Positions 10,101 to 22,000 of a stretch of DNA of 33,604 nucleotides are shown in pieces (within the stretch, counting starts at the first letter, position 1; each line of letters starts with the position of its first letter). The notes under the pieces are model-generated. The model was not told where the DNA came from. It worked only from the letters and a program-made list of their open reading frames with translations, and did not search any database. This DNA is from Beroe ovata (Eukaryota; Ctenophora; Nuda; Beroida; Beroidae). A program made the position numbers and the translations under genes. Where the stretch lies: contig CAMPET010000305.1 of NCBI GenBank assembly GCA_946803715.1, positions 48,407 to 82,010 of the forward strand, in the 5' to 3' direction.

Positions 10101-13100
10101 AAAGCGAGACTTGGACACCAACTTGTACATCATTGTGTCCCCAGCCCGGTATTGTTCCACATGATTAGTCTTGTAAAATCTGACAAAGTCACCAGACTTT
10201 GAAACCAGTCGTTCCGGTTGGAAACATGCGAATACTGTTTCACAAGCTGAATCTGAGTCCATTTCTGCAGTTATCTTAACTGCGCAAGCAGCTTCAGGAA
10301 CATTGAATGAAACAACAACTTTCCCGTCTTTGACAAAGACTTTCTTAGTCTCATACTTCAAGTCCTGTAGGCCAGATGTCATGGTCACCTTGATGGGTAC
10401 ATTCTTCAGTTCATCAGCAGTCATGGTCTCTGCATGGACATCCAGTTCCACGTAGTATGGGAAACCAGCGGCATAATGTGTCTCCGTATTCGGGCTGAAT
10501 GTCATTTGCACAGACGACTGGCTGAATTTAGTTGAGAAATCCAATTCTTCTACCATGAATCCCTGAGGGGAGAAAATTTCGTTGAAAGGTCAATATTCGA
10601 TATGCTGGCAAGTCAAAATTCATAAAACTTCAACTTGTGTTTCAGTGAGAATGTCGATGCTGCTGATATAGCTTTCCGAATGCTATCCTTGTAGTGTCGA
10701 CTGTTTCGTGCGCACGAATCAATAGACAGATAACATCCAGTGACAACTATAATATGTGCTGTAAACTTCGGCATTCAACACTATATCATACTGCAGGGAC
10801 TGCAGTACACTCACCCCAAATTCATCCGAGACAGTTGCTGCAATGATAAGGGTGGAAGGTGTGCACCAAGGGTTGAAAAGATATTTCAACTTGCTTCCTG
10901 TTAATTCGCCTACATCAACCTGAAGGGAAAATGGGTAGGTTTAGTCTTTCAGATTCTCGCACGTGTTCAAGTCACAGAAAGCATGCACACGCCACACACC
11001 TTATCAAAGTACAAAAACACAACTACACAGCACGATTTGACACGCACAGACGTCACACACACACACACACACACACACNTTGTCCACTGCAAACTTGAGA
11101 TTAACTTTCCCATTGACTGGTTTACCATAGGTGTATGTGGCAGTCAGTTTCCCCTTCACTGTTGTATCATCTCTGTCAATGTGACCAGGACCTACAGAGT
11201 GTATGAATATCATAGTTATATCATAGTTGTTATATCATAGTTGTTATATCATAGTTATATCATAGTTGTTATATCATAGTTGTTATATCATAGTTGTTAT
11301 ATCATAGTTGTTATATCATAGTTGCAATCGTAATTCACGAGTCCGATACTGATGCGTATAACTGTGTACAGCCGTAATATGGCTGTGGATCACGTTATAT
11401 TATGGCTGTGGATCACGTTATAATTGCTGTGTACCTTGGATTTCAACTCCGAATTTGGGAAGAACGTACTCCTCGACGGAAAAGGAGCAGGAAGCGGAGA
11501 TCATGACACCGATCAGGGACTCGACGGATATCATGTAACTCCCCAGCTTAGCTTCCTCTGCCAGGATAAACTCGCCCTTGTGTATAACACCGTTCTCACT
11601 GTCAACATTGCTATCCTCAAACACCTGTATGAGCAGGAAGGGTTATGATTCGTAGCGTAATAGTACGTAGGTATCATAATTCTAGTAGTTCCGACAAATG
11701 TTCCAAAAAGTGAATAATGGGCCGGGAATTCGCCAGGAATCATTAAATTTTGATTATCACTAATGTCCTATATGGCCATTGACCATGAATCTCAAATTAA
11801 CAATTCTTCAGAATCAGATGAATGAAAAGGATGCGGCAAGTTATATGCAGCAGCTCATGAAATAAGTTGAGAGTATAGTACGAACCTTAATTCCATCGGG
11901 GTTAGAGATTTCCACTGACAGTGTTCCATTACTCACTCCTTGTAACGACGAGTCGATAGAGAATCCTCGGAACCTGGGGACATGGGATGAAGTTCCTTGC
12001 TTCCACGAACAAAAAACAATTTTCTGTGCTCTCGACACCAATCTATCGGGAAATGCATGAACTGCGCTTCCAGTCATTGATGGATGGTACAAACTGATGT
12101 ACAGTGCCTACAGCCATGCAAGCGCATATGCAGTGGAAACTCGGAATTAACGATTGTTACTCGATTAGTCTATCGAAAATCTAGAATCTATTCAAAACTT
12201 TTTCTAAGAATTATATCATATAAGAACGAATACTTTCCTTTCTGATCATAATGACCCTACCTAACATATTGAATATCCTAAAAAGTTGCTACTGAATAAA
12301 CAAAATATGCCCGCCAAAACTGCAAATCAGTTCCTGTCACTTCTAAAGAAAGGTGTATGCTTTCTAACAAGACATTGTCCAGCTGGCACAGACTGAAAGG
12401 CAGCAAGGAATTCCCTGATCAGCTCCAAGTCGCAAGAATCCAAGGATTTGAGCGAATCCTCGCTCAAATGCTCAGGCAGGTACTGCGGCGGAGATTCCAT
12501 GTCGGCAATGAGGAATGTTCTCAGCGTGTACTGCAGGTACCACGAGTCGATGGAGGGAGGACATGAATTGGACTGCAGTGCTGTGCTGTCTTTGTGAAGT
12601 AACATGAGGTAGTCACGTGATGCCTGGTTCATAGCACCATCACCTTTTCGGTCCATGTACATTACTGGGTCATAGCACAGTTGGTAAAACCCCATTTTGT
12701 TTAGGGCTTGGTGAGTGAGCTTCACATTATCCAATTTGCTGAAATAGTCGTCGAAGCGACAATTAGGATGGGCAAGAGTGTCACACAGGATAGCCTTGAT
12801 CCCCTCTGCGAAGAAATCCGGGAAATTAGTGACGGCGAAATGTTTCATTTCCTCAAAGAGTTTTCTCATGAAGCCACGCCCCTTCCATTCTTGGCGTGTG
12901 ATCATGTAGTCAATGTAAACGGTGGCACACTTGGGCACAACAAAGAATGACATCCCTGATACTACTTGCTGAGTTGCTGAGTGCACCATCACGATAAGAA
13001 ATCCGAAGAGCTCCCCCTCATACCCACGCCCATTGGTATACTCGGCTATATCCTCCACTAGAGACGTGTTATTGATACTCGGATATTCGCATTTCATCGC

Positions 13101-15469
13101 ATAGAACTGCTCAATGTACGTGATGAATGGATCGGCTGAGTGGTAGCTTTTAAGGGAAAGTATTTTAAATTCGGCGCCACCGTCTTTGTTCATCATAAAT
13201 GCTTCGTTCGAGGCCTCAAATCGAGTCTTTGACTCAACCAAGCATTGCTAATGTGGTAGGAAATTTCCGATTATTCTCGAAAATATGAGACAAAAAATTC
13301 TGTGTCAGAACCCTATTGCAAAGTCTGAAAAAAAGGACCGCACTATTCTGTAGAAATACTTGATTGACGTCGGAGCGCACTCTAATGGTTAATTGGTTAT
13401 GTTTAACTTCTATACTTATCCCATTTTTGGAAAACTATACGAATATTTGGCCAATAGCAAAGGTTTGTACTGTTATCTATATAAAAGAGAAAGTGACGAG
13501 CAATCCAAAAAACTCGAAAACAGAAAAGAACTGGTTTTTCGCGAAAAATCACCGTGATTAAAATTCACGATATTCGTGTGGCCCAATTTGCGCGTGAGAA
13601 TACGTCACTTTAGCGTCATTTGAGCTGCCCACGTACAGATAACCATATATGCAGCAGATAAGAGCATGCATGCCTCTGTGTGTGTGCAGAATTACGAGAC
13701 AAATTACTCATCACACCAAATAACCGATATTTCATGCTCTTATAGCAAATTGGTTGTAAATGATAAGAAAAACCGTGACTACAGAACATTGACTATCTTC
13801 GATTTATTGTTTTATTTGATGCGACCCAGTAGGTATTCATAAGCTATGCGACCAGACAGAATAAAGATCAAATAATCATGATATCATGGTCCATATCAAA
13901 CGCCGTTTCCCTTTACTGCAGTAGTGCAGTAGTGCAGTACATAGGTACATAGGTATAACATATGTCACGTACCTTACTGTTTGTCCAGGCTTGTAAATCG
14001 GTTTATCCGTCTGGATGTATGTCTTAAACCCGCTTTTAGACGGGTAGAAGGTTTTTCCAGCAATCTTGAAGTCACCATAGTCCTCAAGATACGCATCCAC
14101 ATCCACATTATTTGTCCCGTCGGTCCCGTCTTGTGGGATCTGAAGTGCAGTGGTATAAGAATATCGGTATACCAAACACAGCATAGGTTCTGAGAGCGTG
14201 ATCAATCCCATGGAGCAGGGGCGAACAGTTGCAGCGCCCAGGATGCTTACACAGCTCAGGATGAAGGTATAGGCTATAGTTCCTATCTAAGTATGATGTA
14301 AGAATGTAGGACGTAGGTACCTGTGTCAGTGTAAGGTACCTGTGTCAGTGTAAGGTACCTGTGTCAGTGTAAGGTACCTGTGTCAGTGTAAGGTACTTGT
14401 AGGTAGGTATAAAGTGTACAATTGTCCTGAATCAGTTTCCCGTAGTGTCTATTATACCTGGCTGTCAGTGCGACAGTCTCATCTAACTCCCTAGTTCAGG
14501 TATGTATCATACACACTGTATAGCTCACGTCTATATGATCCACAAACCTGTATCGGAATATCCACTATCTTCTCAGATGGTAGTATTGGGAACACGTCTG
14601 TGGTCAGGACAGTCCTGCAGAAAAAGAGAGATAAGCTTCAAATTGACCATCGATTGAACTGGCTATCTTACTACTTATAATTCGTCCTCATATATATGTT
14701 TATAGGTATCTTTGTCTGCCGAGGGTCCTGCTAGTATTATTCAAAATAGAGTTTTCATCATGGATTGCTACTCAAATAGATGACCGGGCACTAGGCAATC
14801 AAATTGGTCACTGAAAAACTGGACACTTTATGGGGGAATGTGGAGGTAAAGTGGGGCATTGACGGGGGACATTGAGACTGTCGCACTGACAGCCTGTTCA
14901 TAGAGTACGAGGCAGTGTCTTACTCGATGCGACGATAGTCCCCACTGCTGTAGTCGTGAGTGACGGTGTAGTACTTCACGGTGATGTTCCCCCTGTTCTC
15001 AGTGAACATCATCAACTTCATATTGGACTGAAAACAGGGGTGTTAGATCGACCATGCGGCTATTGTTGTCTGGAGCTGACAACATGAGGCTCAGACTGAC
15101 AACAGGGGTATCAGACTGACAACATGGGTATCAGACTGACAACAGGTGAATCAGACACATAATACCTTCTGGCTATTTTCGTGATACGTGCTCGCCCTCA
15201 CTGCGTTCGGGCATTATATCGCACGTCTCCCTCACGCCAGAAGATATTATTTATTCATATGGCTCATACTGACAACATAAACTTACCATAACTGCTCATA
15301 ACTGACCAAAATGACACTAACAGCATGAGGTTACCTGGTGACCAATCCGATATGCAGGTGGAGAGAGGATAATGAAGGGTGGTGCTCCTTCTCCAGCGGT
15401 ACACAGCACGAGGGTTGCTGTAAGTACCGCAACTAATATCATGTTGCTAACGGGAGGAGCGGTTAACAT
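7185..15469 (-). CDS. Secreted thioester-containing protein (A2M/CD109/TEP family), nine exons
   Basis: Exons: 15469-15335, 15027-14924, 14614-14548, 14139-13973, 11973-11886, 11624-11435, 11191-11079, 10919-10815 and 10562-7185. All introns are GT-AG, all phases agree, and they join into about 1,448 codons plus stop, the usual length for A2M/CD109/insect TEPs. A hydrophobic signal peptide (MILVAVLTATLVL) is in exon 1; ATG 15469, 15442 or 15517 could start. Landmarks: TDKPIYKPGQTV (about 146-157), EEYVLPKF (238-245), YTYGKPV (270-276), an acidic bait-like stretch before FFPESWIW (near 720), the thioester GCGEQ (Cys 939), alpha-helical thioester domain, and a C-terminal receptor-binding domain ending DYYNPSS. 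There is no anaphylatoxin or NTR/C345C domain and no GPI-type tail, so it is not C3 and is probably soluble. Family role: covalent trapping of proteases or opsonisation. The N at 11079 is probably the last base of exon 7. Exon 9 alone encodes 78% of the protein. Confidence 0.93.
11054..11078. repeat. (AC)n microsatellite at a TEP splice donor
   Basis: The CA tract directly abuts exon 7 of the TEP gene. On the minus strand the donor GTGTGT is the first part of the GT repeat. An N at 11079 sits exactly at the exon end; reading it as G on the minus strand gives AAG|GTGTGT and keeps the frame. Confidence 0.85.
11208..11324. repeat. AT-rich minisatellite, about 14-bp unit
   Basis: TATATCATAGTTGT is repeated about eight times with one shorter variant. 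It lies in intron 6 of the TEP gene, next to exon 7. A 22-bp direct duplication (TATGGCTGTGGATCACGTTA) follows at 11384-11423. Confidence 0.9.
12327..13196 (-). CDS. GNAT-family N-acetyltransferase, intronless, nested in a TEP intron
   Basis: A single open frame of 289 residues runs from ATG 13196 (MMNKDGG; a second ATG follows directly) to the stop at 12327. The frame is open upstream to a TAG near 13250, but without another ATG. The centre shows the GNAT core: a beta strand (TVYIDYMI), then the acetyl-CoA pyrophosphate loop RQEWKGRGFMRKL (R/Q-x-x-G-x-G/A type) and its helix, then a later NKMGFYQLCYDPVMY strand typical of the fold's end. The C-terminal 90 residues are not recognisable. The substrate cannot be predicted. 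The gene lies on the same strand within the 2.0-kb intron between TEP exons 4 and 5 and has no introns, which suggests a retrocopy or a transferred gene. The GNAT call is fairly secure; whether it is expressed independently is unknown. Confidence 0.75.
   Translation of the reverse strand: MMNKDGGAEFKILSLKSYHSADPFITYIEQFYAMKCEYPSINNTSLVEDIAEYTNGRGYEGELFGFLIVMVHSATQQVVSGMSFFVVPKCATVYIDYMITRQEWKGRGFMRKLFEEMKHFAVTNFPDFFAEGIKAILCDTLAHPNCRFDDYFSKLDNVKLTHQALNKMGFYQLCYDPVMYMDRKGDGAMNQASRDYLMLLHKDSTALQSNSCPPSIDSWYLQYTLRTFLIADMESPPQYLPEHLSEDSLKSLDSCDLELIREFLAAFQSVPAGQCLVRKHTPFFRSDRN
13242..13972. other. Intronic DNA without recognisable content
   Basis: This is the rest of TEP intron 4, upstream of the nested acetyltransferase. 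It should hold that gene's promoter, but I see no distinct TATA box or other element. A short duplicated CAGTAGTGCAGTAGTGCAGTA run lies at about 13918-13939. Confidence 0.4.
14316..14398. repeat. 19-bp minisatellite in TEP intron 3
   Basis: GGTACCTGTGTCAGTGTAA is tandemly repeated slightly more than four times, nearly without change. Confidence 0.95.
15076..15157. repeat. 21-bp minisatellite in TEP intron 1
   Basis: CTGACAACAGGGGTATCAGA and close variants repeat four times head to tail. Confidence 0.9.
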
Positions 15470-15517
15470 TCTGGGTTTGAGTTTTGAATACCTATAGTAA
15501 CGGAAAAGTTGGAACAT

Positions 15518-17487
15518 GGAACTTGAAACGCTGTTTGCATTGAATTTGCAATAATTGATAAAGCTAAAAGCAGACTGAAATTATGTCCATCCATAATAAA
15601 TTTTATCGAAGGGACAAGATAGGAATACAGTTACACGCATATAAGAGTACGATAGATCGAAGTGTAGCCATGTATATTGTATGCCCATGTATATTGTATG
15701 AGCGCGTTGCGTGAGAACACACGCGATGCACAGTACATACACTCGATATACAGTGAAGTGTGCGCGCCGCACACGTTTCTTGTTAACGATATAGATCAAC
15801 CATATTACGATGTACTTTTTGTGTAAACTTGCAGTTGCAGCATTCTGTGTATAGTATTCTGTGTATAGTATTCTGTGTATAGTATTTTGTTCTATGCATG
15901 ATCTCTCATCTCAGATCTATGCATAAACGCTTATCGGATTTTGGTTGAATCATGTTTAGGTATCGCTAAACAGTGATACTCAAAGGAGGCCCAGCATTAC
16001 CTGAATGAAATGTCCACCTGGAGACTGCACTCAGTCTCTGTCTTACCAGTAGGAACTAGGATACGGATTTGCATTTAAACCGTGGCACTGTTCTCAAATA
16101 CGCAATACGCATATTTTAATTACAATTAACAAAGAGTGCATGCTTTATTGATCCCTGACACCGTACCAAATCATGTAGCAACCTATCGTTTTGAAATCGG
16201 TATTTGACGCAATGACTCATTCTTCTGAATATCAACAGACACCAAAACAATTGCCTCCATTATCATCGCAAACCTTTCCAAACTCGAAAGATGGGATAAT
16301 GATTTCCCTGTAGGAGCTTTTAAGGCGAAGCTATTGATTTATTGTTCTGTTATTTTCATTGTAATTGAAGCACCTGCAAAGTTCAAAAAGGACCTATGAT
16401 GCCGTGCATAATGCCCACATCTTTGTTCGCCTCGGTGTGATGATTCTCCGTAGTTTAAAAGACAAAGCTCGCCGCAATATGAATAGTATAGCTGCTATAA
16501 TGCCTTACTCAATCTCAATTACTCAATCTCGGCGGAAACGAAATCCGAATAAGCCAACATTCATATGATTATGAATGAGTCGATTGCAACACATATGGGT
16601 TTTTCTGAGTTATTACTCTATGACATATCCCTGACACCACTTCATAATGTATGGCTGACACCACTTCATGATGTATGGCTGACACCACTTCATAATGTAT
16701 CCCTGACACCACTTCATGACATTCCACTCTATGACGTGTCGGCTGTCACTGAGAACAGACAATTACGATACACTGACGTAACCACGTAGGTATATCAGGC
16801 ACCCGGTTTTTTATAAACGCATCCGTTCGACTTCGACCTTGTGTTAAGTATTTACATATTAACATCAGTAATCAGTTGATTGTCGACTAATTTTGTCCTG
16901 AAAGAGACAAGAAACAAAGACACTTGCAAATTGCAAGACCTATCCTCGAAAACACGTGAGTCTCTGTCAATACAATATACATGTGTTAGCCCATCTTTTA
17001 ATGAGTTTTCGCAACAGACTTAACTAAAAAATTAACCTAAGGCTAAGCGCAAATACACTCAGAAGGCTTATATGATATGAACTGTGAATTCAAAATCACT
17101 TCTCGCCTAAGGAAAGTGAATCATGAGGAACTGCAGTGATGAAACTCTCGTATTGTCTCCTCGGGAGGTTTTGTAGGTACTGGTTAAATAGCTGTATACC
17201 GGAAACTGCACCAACTTTCGAAAGCAAAAGCAGGAAATAAATATGTCATATTTTGTGGAAATCTCTCCGCGAAGACGTCATGAATTGGAGTATCGTGCGA
17301 ATGCAGGAAATGCGTGTTTTTGGATTCTTATATAACAAACGAAGCTGATAAGATGTGACCATGATACCTGTTTCGGAATGATTGAATTATCTCGGTCAGG
17401 GAGACGAATTTGTAATCAAATTTGAGAATTTGTGGCGGGACCCGGAAAGNTTATTACAGTTCGATTTTCAATCGCCCTTGCCGCATC
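15518..17487. other. Intergenic region between TEP and the SGNH gene
   Basis: The two flanking genes are divergent, so both promoters should lie here. I see no recognisable exon. It holds a 15-bp minisatellite near 15843-15890 (TTCTGTGTATAGTAT, about three units), a small direct duplication of CCATGTATATTGTATG (15668-15700) and the 24-bp minisatellite at 16631-16720. An N is at 17450. Confidence 0.5.
16631..16720. repeat. 24-bp minisatellite
   Basis: CTGACACCACTTCATAATGT(ATGG) repeats about four times. Because 24 is a multiple of three, it keeps one frame open and yields an 8-residue repeat (LTPLHNVW). Without other coding signs I treat it as non-coding. Confidence 0.85.
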
Positions 17488-17620
17488 ATGATACAATTAA
17501 GGAGATATCCTGAGGCAGAGCACGTGACTGGTGTTCGTGCCACTCCCGTGAGGTGGAAGCTTGCAGACGAAACACGGGGCGTTACCCCGTTACCCGCAAC
17601 GCGATCAGAGGATATAAAAG
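17488..17620 (+). other. Possible 5' exon or promoter segment of the SGNH gene
   Basis: An ATG at 17488 opens 44 codons (ending ATRSEDIK) up to a good donor AAAG|GTAAGA at 17621. However, the next plausible exon (after TTTTCAG at 17711) has stops in all three frames before ATG 17755, so this stretch would be 5' UTR with a short upstream ORF rather than part of the protein. Alternatively, GATATAAAAG at 17611-17620 may be a TATA box about 140 bp upstream of ATG 17755. Confidence 0.3.
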
Positions 17621-17754
17621 GTAAGAAAAACATTTTGACAACCCTCTTTGAAATCACACAGTGTTTTCTGCCAACTCTATAACTCTTCGATTTCGTGCTT
17701 TTCAGCAAGAACTCCGTTTACTGTCAACTTATCAATTGATACATCAATAAATCA

Positions 17755-19050
17755 ATGATGAGTTGTTCCGCTACTTCGTGTCCCCGAGTGTTGCTGGTTG
17801 GTGACTCCATTACGCGTCACATTCGCTTTCAGTCTGGGGACACGTTCACTTACCCGGGGATCACATCTCACCGGCTATTGCAGAAGGTATGTGATATTCG
17901 TCCTATGCGTGCTGTGAGCTGTATCCGAGTGAAGGCATTTCTAGACCTGAAGCCTCTAAAGTTCAAATTGAAGATGATTCATCAGCCATTCAGCCAGTGA
18001 TGAATCTCTATATCATACACTCGCAAATTCTGTTTGTATCTACGTTACGGCATGTGCAACTTTTGAGCTTTAATGTGCGTTGCTATGGTTACGAATGGAG
18101 ATGAGTGCGCGTGTCGATAGTCATTTCTGAGTTGGTGGGTGGTTTCCAAGGTGAGCGGACTATATAGCTAACGGACTATATAGGTGAAAACATGATAGTG
18201 GCTTATTTTCGGTTTAGCTACATCGTCCGCAAATGGGACTAAATAGCTAAATCTTCCCAGTTCTTTGCTTTATTACTCGTACTGTAGGGGTGCCGGTGAG
18301 AGTAAGGAAAGGGGTTACCGGTATGTGTACACATGGAGGAAAAGCGGATGGAAAGACGCGCACTTTACTGTGGAAACTGCTTACAATTGCTTACAATTGC
18401 GCGTCTTTTTCCTTCCCTCCGCCCCTTTTTTCCATGTGTACACATACGCGTTACAGTTAAGGCTGGGGTAAGTGCAAGTCAAATGGGAGGGAAAAATGCT
18501 CACAGGCATTTCCTATTGCTTATAGGGGAATGGGGAAAGGGGAGGTCAGATTTATTATTATTCCGTTGTTCCTTTGTTTTGAGACGTATCAGTTTTGATG
18601 CCTACTCATTTAAATTTCTTTAACTCACTCAGTATCACTGAGTATCCGAAATTTAGTGTACCACGCCGACTTGAAGTGTGTTCTAGTCTTTATTGTTATG
18701 ATAATTTGTGTTGCTCTGTGTAGTGAGACTTCTGTTGCTCTGTATCTAGTGTGTTACTCTGAGTGTCTCTCTGTGTCTATTGTCTAATGAGTTGCTCTTA
18801 GGTTTCGGGCCTCGTTGTCCTGATGGTGGAGTGGGGCTAAAGGAACCGGCTGGGGCATTCGGTCCTAACTTTGTTATCGCGATAATATTCTCCCCCCGTC
18901 TAAAATGTTATCATTAATGAAATAATTGATGTTATTGACATCCCCATCATCATGTTGACACCACCATCATAGTAATAGTGATAAGGAATATCATGATCGC
19001 CTGAGTAGAATCATCTCGAAGTGTGTGTGTGTGTGTGTGTGTGTGNTGTG

Positions 19051-19081
<31 letters not shown>

Positions 19082-22000
19082 TGGCCCTCTTAAATACGCT
19101 CAGCACCCATGGAACCCAAATGCAATGGCTAACGTGCCGCCATTATTCTCGCTGCACGTTTGACATTTTTCACGGAAGATTGATCGATTATGATATCATT
19201 ATCACGATGTATTGGTATTTACACGATGTCGTGCACATTTTTTCTTGATAAATAGGTGAATTTTGACCAACTCTAATAGTAATGCTCTAATAAATTTGAT
19301 TCAGGTGAGGAGAGATCGTGATCAGTTCCGTGGGGAGTGGGACCACGTGGTCATATTGGTGGGGGCAAACGATCTGGGCTACACAGACGAGGATGAGACC
19401 GTCACGGACATCCATGGCATCATGGCTGAGCTCCAGGAGCTCAACCCCGAAGCCACGGTGGACGTTTGTGATGTCTTGCCTCGGAAGGCGTGGACCAGGG
19501 ACGTGCCCTCTACGAAACATCCCAACCAACACGCTCTCATCCTTAACCGATACCTGCACAGGGAGTATCCCGGTCGTGTGATCAGGTTGTACAAAAAATT
19601 TATCGGATCGGATGAGGAGGCTAACATAAAGCTCTACAAAAAGGACGGGCTGCATCCGGCACCTAAATGCAGTTATATTTTCAGGGAGTCGATCATGAGA
19701 CACGTTGCAGGAAGACCGGACCCTGGGTACTACTACTCGATGCCCAACCCAAACTTCTACGAGGTGGAGACGACGAAGAAGGAGGTGGTGAACCCGGAGG
19801 CGGTGAACTGGGAGAGGAAGGTGGAGGAGCCGGATAGGGAGCCGGCGTACCTGGCTGCGGCCCTGTCAGCTGGGGTGCCTGTACAAGGTAATGTAAATGT
19901 TGAACTTTCCGAGAATCAGTTGCACACTCGACGGCGAATTTTTGGTCTCGGTCTATAACAGTTGTACGATATATCAGTGGCTATAAGAGGCACTTATAGG
20001 AGATCGTTTTTGTTCCCAAATAACCCGGTTAAACACCGGTGGTAGAAAGGTGGTAGAAAATTGATTACGCTTATTATTATTACGATATTTTTGATTTAGG
20101 TCTTAGATTTGTTGTAATTGGCGTCGGAAGTTATGGGAAGAGATGCAAAAATCAATTATACGGTGTAGCAGAAATTTGAATTTAACACCGTTGCTATGCG
20201 ATTTAGGAGTTGCACGTGCGAATTAAATCCGCGCGTACGGATGCACTCCATTTTCGTAGTTTCTTTGTTTTGAAACGTTTCAATTTGATCCTCATCAAAT
20301 TAAACTCATTTTGATTCTTTCTCACATTCACTTCAGAACGCCCACTTGACGGGCGTTCTAGTAATTATTCTAGAATTGAATAAGTTACACTTACTGTAAA
20401 GACTAGGAATAAATATAATGCAACAAAGAGCTCGGTCGTTCTCCTGTCCAATTGGACTCCAATAAAAATTAAAATCATTTCAGGGGAGAGGATCAGCATC
20501 AAGTCGGATGCTGTTGTTACGGGGAGAAGGGAGTTCGAGAAAGGGAGGAGTGAACAAGTTGAGGGGAGTTTGATCGTGCCGGAGGCTATGTGCGGTGTTG
20601 CTATCGGAAAGGTAGGTTGAATTATACTTCGTATCGTAAGAAAATATATCCTCTGCTGACCCAGAACAAGGTCAGAGTGTTTCAAGGTAAGAGTGTTTCA
20701 GTAGTCTGAAAGTGGTCATGAAGTGGTCAAGGAATCTCCAGGGAGTCATTGATATACCTTTTCTAATTTCTTTGACCAAATAATATGATAATGAGCGTAT
20801 CGAAAGTTGAGGCCTGAGGGTAATTTCAATATGAGTAATTATGTAAAAATATGATAACTGTCCTCTTAAAACAAATTACTGAACAGGGAGGACGCAACAT
20901 CAAGAAGGTCATGGCTGAGTCTGGAGCGACTGTGACACTTGCTCCAGCAACGTGCGGGACGTTTAGGGAGTTCTCCATTCGGGGGACTCGTCCTGAGGTG
21001 ACTGCGGCCACCTCTATGATGAGACAAACCATTGCCAACCATGGTAAGTGCAGCATAATTGCTATGATCATGTACCAATATACTACCATGCTAAAACTGA
21101 ACTTGGTCAGTTACATCAAATTTTTCGAAAAAATCTCCAGCTAACCTATCATTCTATCAACAGGCAAGTTGGATAACATAAGGAAATTGAGGAAAGACAA
21201 CGCAAGCAGATCTTCCTTTTCTGGCACAGCTGGAAAATGGAAAACTGTGCCAAAGAGTAAACACCGTGCAGGTTTAAAAGAAATTGGATCACATCATGAA
21301 TAGGACTACAGGAAACGAGTAAAATGATGAAATTGTAGAACTTGCGAATTTGGACAATGTTTAATGCATACTATTCTTTTGCCCGAAATGAATTACTGTA
21401 TCATGATCATGCTACCAGACTGTCAAGTGAAGTACCTATCCAGATAACGATTCGCAGATTTATAATCTGAATGTTTTCAATGAAACAAGAACTTTTCCTC
21501 AGATGACGGTAAGAGATGTGATGTGAGAAGAGTGCACATCTATGATGCTGACAACAGCTGTCCTATTCCTGTCTCGCACTGGTGAGTTATGAATTATTTT
21601 TGTAAGTATTTACAAAGGCTATCGCTACCTTTTGATTGAAGAGATATATTCAGAACCACAATAAGAAATTGACCAAGTCTGCTGTTTCCTCATTGATTTT
21701 TTTCACAGGAATGAAGTAGTAGAGGCGAGGAGAACCCAACATGCTGAAGTGCTAACAAAGAGGCCAGTGTCTAAGAGGACGAAAAGAAAAGCAAAAGGTA
21801 TGCGTGATGATCAAATGTGTATCTTCCATGAACGAAAATATACCTCATGCCATTAATTGATATATTTTTGTATGAAAAATTTCTCGCAGTACAATACGTT
21901 ACATTGACGATGTAACTCCAGGTAGTTCAAAGGAGGGAGGCATTGAAAAACAGAAGCAGAACGTCCGTCACGATAAGAACGAAAAAAGAAGATCTGTGGG

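Noticed and set aside
11841-12092. 83-codon minus ORF as an independent gene
   Set aside because: Only its end (11973-11886) is real, as exon 5 of the TEP gene; the rest is intron.
16565-16789. ORF with an LTPLHNVW-type repeat
   Set aside because: The repeat is a by-product of a 24-bp minisatellite, whose period is divisible by three. There are no other coding signs.
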